Shown here in pieces: positions 14,695 through 18,591 of a DNA stretch of 18,591 bases. This DNA comes from an uncultured Prochlorococcus sp. (GTDB taxonomy: Bacteria; Cyanobacteriota; Cyanobacteriia; PCC-6307; Cyanobiaceae). Location of the stretch: assembly GCA_902600395.1 (NCBI GenBank), contig CACKJL010000016.1, positions 1 to 18,591 on the forward strand, read 5' to 3'. How positions within the stretch are numbered: the first letter of the stretch is position 1; every line of letters begins with the position of its first letter. Position numbers and translations under genes: made by a program. Under the pieces are notes generated by a model. The model made no database searches, was not told the DNA's origin, and was given only the letters and a program-made list of their open reading frames with translations.

Positions 14695-16662
14695 TTAAGA
14701 TGATAACTTTTTTTCAGCAAAAATATTTGCCTTATCTTTTTTTATTTCTCTTATTTTTAGCCAAACAAGTAAAGCAGTTAAATCAGCTTTGCTAACCCCA
14801 GGAATTTTTGAAGCATCACCAAAATTTTTTGGCTTTATCTTATTCAGATTTTCTCTAGCTTCTAAAGATAATGTATCTATCTTTTCATAATTTATTTCTT
14901 GAGGCAGAGATTTACAGCTTTGACGATTTATTTGTTCAATGTTGTTTTTTTGTCTTTTAAGATAACCCTCGTATTTAATATCTATTTCAACACCTTCTTG
15001 TATTGAAGAAGCTATATTTTTTTCTGTCAATTTATATTTAATTAAATCTGAATAATGAAAGTTTGGTCTTTTTAAGAGTTCTTTCAAAGTTATTGAGCCT
15101 TTGATTTTTGATCCCGTGGCTAATTCTAGTTTTTTTGATATTTCATCCGTGTTTTTTAAACGAGTGTTTTTTAATCTTAATTTCTCATCTTCAAGGAGTT
15201 CCATTTTTTTTTGATAGACCGACCATCTTTTCTCATCAATGAGCCCTATTTCGTAACCTAATGGGGTTAATCGCCTATCTGCATTATCTCCTCTAAGGGT
15301 TAACCTGTATTCACTCCTACTAGTAAGAACTCTATATGGTTCTTTAAGATCTTTGGTAATTAAATCATTGATCATTGTTCCTATATAGCTGCTTTCTCTG
15401 GTGAAGATTATTGGATCTTTTTTGTTTAGTTTTCTTGTCGCATTGATTCCGGCTACTAATCCTTGTGCAGCTGCTTCTTCATAACCAGTAGTTCCATTAA
15501 TTTGTCCAGCGCTAAATAAATATTCAATTTCTTTTGTTTCGAGTGATGTTTGGAGTTGTGTTGCAGGGATATAGTCATACTCGACAGCATAAGCTGGTCG
15601 CAACATTTTACATTCATTTAATCCAGGTAAGGTTCTTAGAAGTTCTAATTGAATATTTTCAGGTAAACCTGTAGAGAATCCTTGAACGTATATTTCAGGG
15701 GTATTAATTCCTTCTGGTTCTAAGAAAATTTGATGCGATTCTTTATCAGCAAATTTAACGATTTTATCTTCAATTGATGGACAATATCTTGGCCCTTTAC
15801 TATCAATAAAACCGCCGTAAATGGGAGTTAAATGTAAATTGTCTCGAATTAGTTGATGTGTTTTGGTAGTTGTTCTTGTGATATGACAACTAACTTGGGG
15901 CATATTATTTTTGATATCTGGATCAAACGAAAAATATTTATCTGGTGCAGTACTTGGTTGAATATCTAATTCATCAAAAATGATACTTCTTTTATCAACT
16001 CTTGCTGGAGTTCCTGTTTTTAAACGTTCTGTTTTGATACCAATTTCGTGTAAATTTTGAGTAAGACCTTTTGCTGCTTGTTCGCCTGATCTACCAGCTG
16101 ACATTGATTTATTTCCTATCCATATTCTTCCTTCTAAGAACGTACCAGCTGTGATGATAACTGATCTTGCTGAATAATAACTACCAAAGAAAGTCTTTAC
16201 ACCTTTTATTCTTTTTTTTACGATTTTTTTTGAGTTTAATCCAATTTTTTCAGTTTTTGCAATATCCAGTTCAGTAATCATTGCTTCTTTTAAAGATAAA
16301 TTCTCTGTATTTTGTAGTAACTCAATCATCTTTTTTGAGTATTCTCTTTTATCTGTTTGAGCTCTTAATGCCCATACAGCTGGGCCTCTACTTGCATTTA
16401 ATATTCTTTTTTGTATAGCTGTCACATCGGCTAATTTACCAATAATTCCACCTAATGCATCAACTTCATGTACCAGCTGACTTTTTGCCGGCCCGCCAAC
16501 TGCAGGGTTGCAAGGTTGCCAGGCAATCCTATCTAAATTGATTGTAAATAAGGCTGTAGAAAATCCTAATTTTGCTGTTGTTATGGCTGCTTCGCATCCT
16601 GCATGTCCTCCACCAATAACGATGATGTCAAAAGATTCATTTGTTGAGTGATGATCTTGCAT
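14695..16662 (-). CDS. mnmG: tRNA uridine-34 carboxymethylaminomethyl modification enzyme, FAD subunit
   Basis: MnmG (GidA) works with MnmE to add carboxymethylaminomethyl or aminomethyl groups to the wobble uridine of certain tRNAs, using FAD, NADH and methylene-tetrahydrofolate. The 655 residues show the FAD Rossmann motif GGGHAGCEAA (17-26), CNPAVGGPAKSQLVHEVDALGG (51-72) with the conserved Cys51, SRGPAVWALRAQTDK (91-105), TGTPAR, and EYDYIPATQL. The C-terminal MnmE/tRNA-binding domain ends with KIPGVSKADLTALLVWLK. It is somewhat longer than the usual 620-630. The ATG at 16662 lies 12 bases behind dnaB, so they are cotranscribed. Its TAA directly opens the frame of the chorismate lyase gene. 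Identification is secure. Confidence 0.97.
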   Translation of the reverse strand: MQDHHSTNESFDIIVIGGGHAGCEAAITTAKLGFSTALFTINLDRIAWQPCNPAVGGPAKSQLVHEVDALGGIIGKLADVTAIQKRILNASRGPAVWALRAQTDKREYSKKMIELLQNTENLSLKEAMITELDIAKTEKIGLNSKKIVKKRIKGVKTFFGSYYSARSVIITAGTFLEGRIWIGNKSMSAGRSGEQAAKGLTQNLHEIGIKTERLKTGTPARVDKRSIIFDELDIQPSTAPDKYFSFDPDIKNNMPQVSCHITRTTTKTHQLIRDNLHLTPIYGGFIDSKGPRYCPSIEDKIVKFADKESHQIFLEPEGINTPEIYVQGFSTGLPENIQLELLRTLPGLNECKMLRPAYAVEYDYIPATQLQTSLETKEIEYLFSAGQINGTTGYEEAAAQGLVAGINATRKLNKKDPIIFTRESSYIGTMINDLITKDLKEPYRVLTSRSEYRLTLRGDNADRRLTPLGYEIGLIDEKRWSVYQKKMELLEDEKLRLKNTRLKNTDEISKKLELATGSKIKGSITLKELLKRPNFHYSDLIKYKLTEKNIASSIQEGVEIDIKYEGYLKRQKNNIEQINRQSCKSLPQEINYEKIDTLSLEARENLNKIKPKNFGDASKIPGVSKADLTALLVWLKIREIKKDKANIFAEKKLSS

Positions 16663-16674
16663 TTTAGGATCGAT

Positions 16675-18057
16675 TTAATTAGCTAAATTCCTAAATCTCG
16701 TAAATTGAGGTTCAAATAATAATTTAACAGTTCCTACGGGTCCATTTCTATGTTTAGTGACAATGATTTCTGTAATTCCTCGATCTTCAGTCTCTGGATT
16801 ATAGTATTCATCTCTATAAATCATTAATACTAAATCTGCGTCTTGTTCAATAGATCCTGATTCTCTTAGATCGCTTAACATTGGTCTTTTATTTGTTCTA
16901 GATTCTACCCCTCTACTAAGCTGAGATAACGCTACTACTGGTACTTTTAATTCTCTTGCCATGCCTTTAAGGCCTCTTGTTATTCGTGAAAGTTCTTGCA
17001 CTCTATTATCAGGGGTTGATCCTTCCATCAACTGGAGGTAATCAATCACAATTAATCCAAGTTCTTTTTTTTGTTCAGCTATTAATCTTCTGCACAGAGA
17101 TCTCATCTCTAAAACACTTAAGTTAGGCTTGTCATCTATAAATATTGGTAATTGACCTAATGAATTGATACCTTCTCCGAGTAATGGCCATTCATCTTGC
17201 TGTAATCTTCCTGTTCTTAGCCTGCCACTCTCGATTCCAACTTCCATAGAGAGCAATCTATATGTCAATTGTTCTTTACTCATTTCAAGGCTAAATACAC
17301 ATACAGGTAAATCTTGCGATTGTGCAACATTTTTTGCCAGATTAAGAACTATTGAAGTTTTCCCCATTGAAGGTCTTCCAGCAACAATTATTAAATCACT
17401 TCTTTGAAAACCTTGAGTCATCGCATCAAGGTCGTAGAAATTTACTGGAATACCAGCTACTGAAGTACCTAATGATCTTGACTCTATTTCATTGAAAGTA
17501 CTTGTAAGGATTTCAGCTGCTTGAGTAAGGCCTTTTGAAGGTTTTTCTTGGCTAATTTCAAATATTTTTTGCTCTGCTTTATCTAGAACTTCATTAGTAT
17601 CTTGAGTTTGATCAAAACCTAGTTGGACCACTTCATTCCCAGATCTGATAAGTTGCCTTCTCATGAATTTATCGTTAATTAAATTAGCAACTTGTTCTAT
17701 GGAAGCTGTAGAGGAAACATTTTCAACTAGTTCTACCAGTTTGCTGTTTCCTCCAATTTTTTCTAGTGATCCATTATCTGCTAACCAAGCACTCATTGAC
17801 GTTAAATCAGTTGGTTTACCCTGGGTATGCAACATTAATGCTGTTTTATAAATCTCTTGATGGGCATTTATATAAAAAGCTTCAGGTTTAATTAAGTCTG
17901 CAATTCTTCCGATCGCGTCTGGATCAAGAAGTATGCCCCCAAGAACAGCTTCCTCTGCCTGCACGTTTTGAGGAGGTACTAATCCAGAGTTTTCACTATT
18001 AAAATCTTTTTTAAAATTTTTATTTTGCCCATTATTTGGAAAAGGTACGGAAACCAT
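16675..18057 (-). CDS. dnaB: Replicative DNA helicase
   Basis: DnaB is the hexameric 5'-3' helicase at the replication fork. The 460 residues contain the N-terminal DnaG-interacting domain (about 28-130, from PPQNVQAEEAVLGGILLDP), a linker, and the RecA-like motor. The motor has Walker A GRPSMGKT (227-234), catalytic Glu258 in FSLEMS, Walker B LIVIDY with Asp339, the sensor SQLSRGVE (378-385) and the KHRNGP segment (435-440) that holds the arginine finger. No intein interrupts the Walker A or other conserved sites, although dnaB is a common intein site in cyanobacteria. The gene sits 58 bases behind rplI and 12 bases before mnmG. The start is ATG at 18057. Confidence 0.97.
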   Translation of the reverse strand: MVSVPFPNNGQNKNFKKDFNSENSGLVPPQNVQAEEAVLGGILLDPDAIGRIADLIKPEAFYINAHQEIYKTALMLHTQGKPTDLTSMSAWLADNGSLEKIGGNSKLVELVENVSSTASIEQVANLINDKFMRRQLIRSGNEVVQLGFDQTQDTNEVLDKAEQKIFEISQEKPSKGLTQAAEILTSTFNEIESRSLGTSVAGIPVNFYDLDAMTQGFQRSDLIIVAGRPSMGKTSIVLNLAKNVAQSQDLPVCVFSLEMSKEQLTYRLLSMEVGIESGRLRTGRLQQDEWPLLGEGINSLGQLPIFIDDKPNLSVLEMRSLCRRLIAEQKKELGLIVIDYLQLMEGSTPDNRVQELSRITRGLKGMARELKVPVVALSQLSRGVESRTNKRPMLSDLRESGSIEQDADLVLMIYRDEYYNPETEDRGITEIIVTKHRNGPVGTVKLLFEPQFTRFRNLAN

Positions 18058-18115
18058 ATCTTTAATTGCTTAGATATATACTCTGGCTACTTTTTAAAAT
18101 AATGCAACAAATTTA

Positions 18116-18571
18116 TTAACTTGTTACTTCAATATTTAATTCTGCATTTACTTCTGGATGTAATTTTATTTTTGCAGTAAAGGAACCTAAATTATGAATA
18201 TCAGGAACAGTGATGTTTCTTCTATCAATTTCTTTTTTAGTTGCCGCTTCTATCGCTTCGGCAATATCCCCATTAGTAACCGTTCCAAAAAGGACGCCAT
18301 CTTCTCCAACTTGTTTTTTGATAGTGAACCTTCCTATGGTAGATAATGCAGTTTGGAAATCTAAAGCTTCTTGCTTTAATTTATCAGCAGCTATTTTTTC
18401 TTTTTCTTTCTTCCTTTCAATTTGCTTAAGGACTGCTGGTGTTACATTCATTGCCTTGCCATAAGGTAATAGAAAATTTCTTGCGTATCCTGGTGCTACA
18501 TCAACTAGATCTCCTTCTTTACCTAGTGATGCGATTGATTCAGTTAATGCGACTTGTACTCTTTTAGCCAT
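18116..18571 (-). CDS. rplI: Large-subunit ribosomal protein bL9
   Basis: bL9 binds 23S rRNA at the base of the L1 stalk. The 151-residue product, from the ATG at 18571 (MAKRVQVALTE), has the family N-terminal domain with GKEGDLVDVAPGYARNFLLP, the long charged connecting helix (LKQIERKKEKEKIAADKLKQ), and the C-terminal domain with DGVLFGTVTNGDIAEAI. A TTG five codons further upstream keeps the frame open, but the MAKRV start is the family norm. It is the first gene of the rplI-dnaB-mnmG run seen here. Only 20 bases of upstream sequence are in the window, so its promoter cannot be judged. Confidence 0.96.
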   Translation of the reverse strand: MAKRVQVALTESIASLGKEGDLVDVAPGYARNFLLPYGKAMNVTPAVLKQIERKKEKEKIAADKLKQEALDFQTALSTIGRFTIKKQVGEDGVLFGTVTNGDIAEAIEAATKKEIDRRNITVPDIHNLGSFTAKIKLHPEVNAELNIEVTS

Positions 18572-18591
18572 GAGAATATTGAACAATATAG

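Noticed and set aside
14695..14697. MnmG-chorismate lyase fusion by stop-codon readthrough
   Set aside because: The frames are in phase, but both proteins are complete and unrelated in function, and no readthrough context or structure is visible; coupling is a simpler reading.
16675..18057. Intein in dnaB
   Set aside because: The helicase reads through Walker A, Walker B and the later motifs at normal length with no insertion.

Overview
This window looks like a chromosomal segment of a marine picocyanobacterium, most likely a high-light-adapted Prochlorococcus. The evidence is the strong A+T richness (sampled 60-base lines run from about 23 to 47% G+C, mostly near 30-37%), very short intergenic gaps, a DUF98-type chorismate lyase of the cyanobacterial plastoquinone pathway, and a gene order (mazG-speE-speB-gcvT-aspS-pyrG, and rplI-dnaB-mnmG) that I recall from that group. 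No insertion sequence, prophage module, CRISPR array or rRNA is visible.

Layout. Bases 1-6818 hold six genes on the minus strand, read mazG, speE, speB, gcvT, aspS, pyrG: nucleotide sanitation, two successive polyamine enzymes, the glycine-cleavage T protein, a bacterial-type AspRS with a non-discriminating signature residue, and CTP synthase cut by the window edge. A 98-base divergent region with an 11-bp inverted repeat separates these from a plus-strand group: tRNA-Val(UAC), a divergent A-type Fe-S carrier-like gene, valS and a TVP38/DedA-like membrane protein.

From about 10.8 to 14.1 kb lies a more accessory-looking stretch. It has a 50-residue minus-strand ORF, a phage-type ATP-dependent DNA ligase preceded by a membrane-anchored NTF2-like protein, a divergent SprT-like zinc protease, and a low-complexity charged protein of unknown function.

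Bases 14071-18571 return to core minus-strand genes read rplI, dnaB, mnmG and a chorismate lyase gene. The lyase reading frame is in phase with mnmG and opens directly behind its stop codon, and its start codon is uncertain.

Most of the window is ordinary housekeeping. I did not find a clear new multi-gene system. The items most worth a second look are the phage-type ligase, the short overlooked ORF beside it, the unusual chorismate lyase start, the divergent Fe-S carrier and the charged unknown protein.
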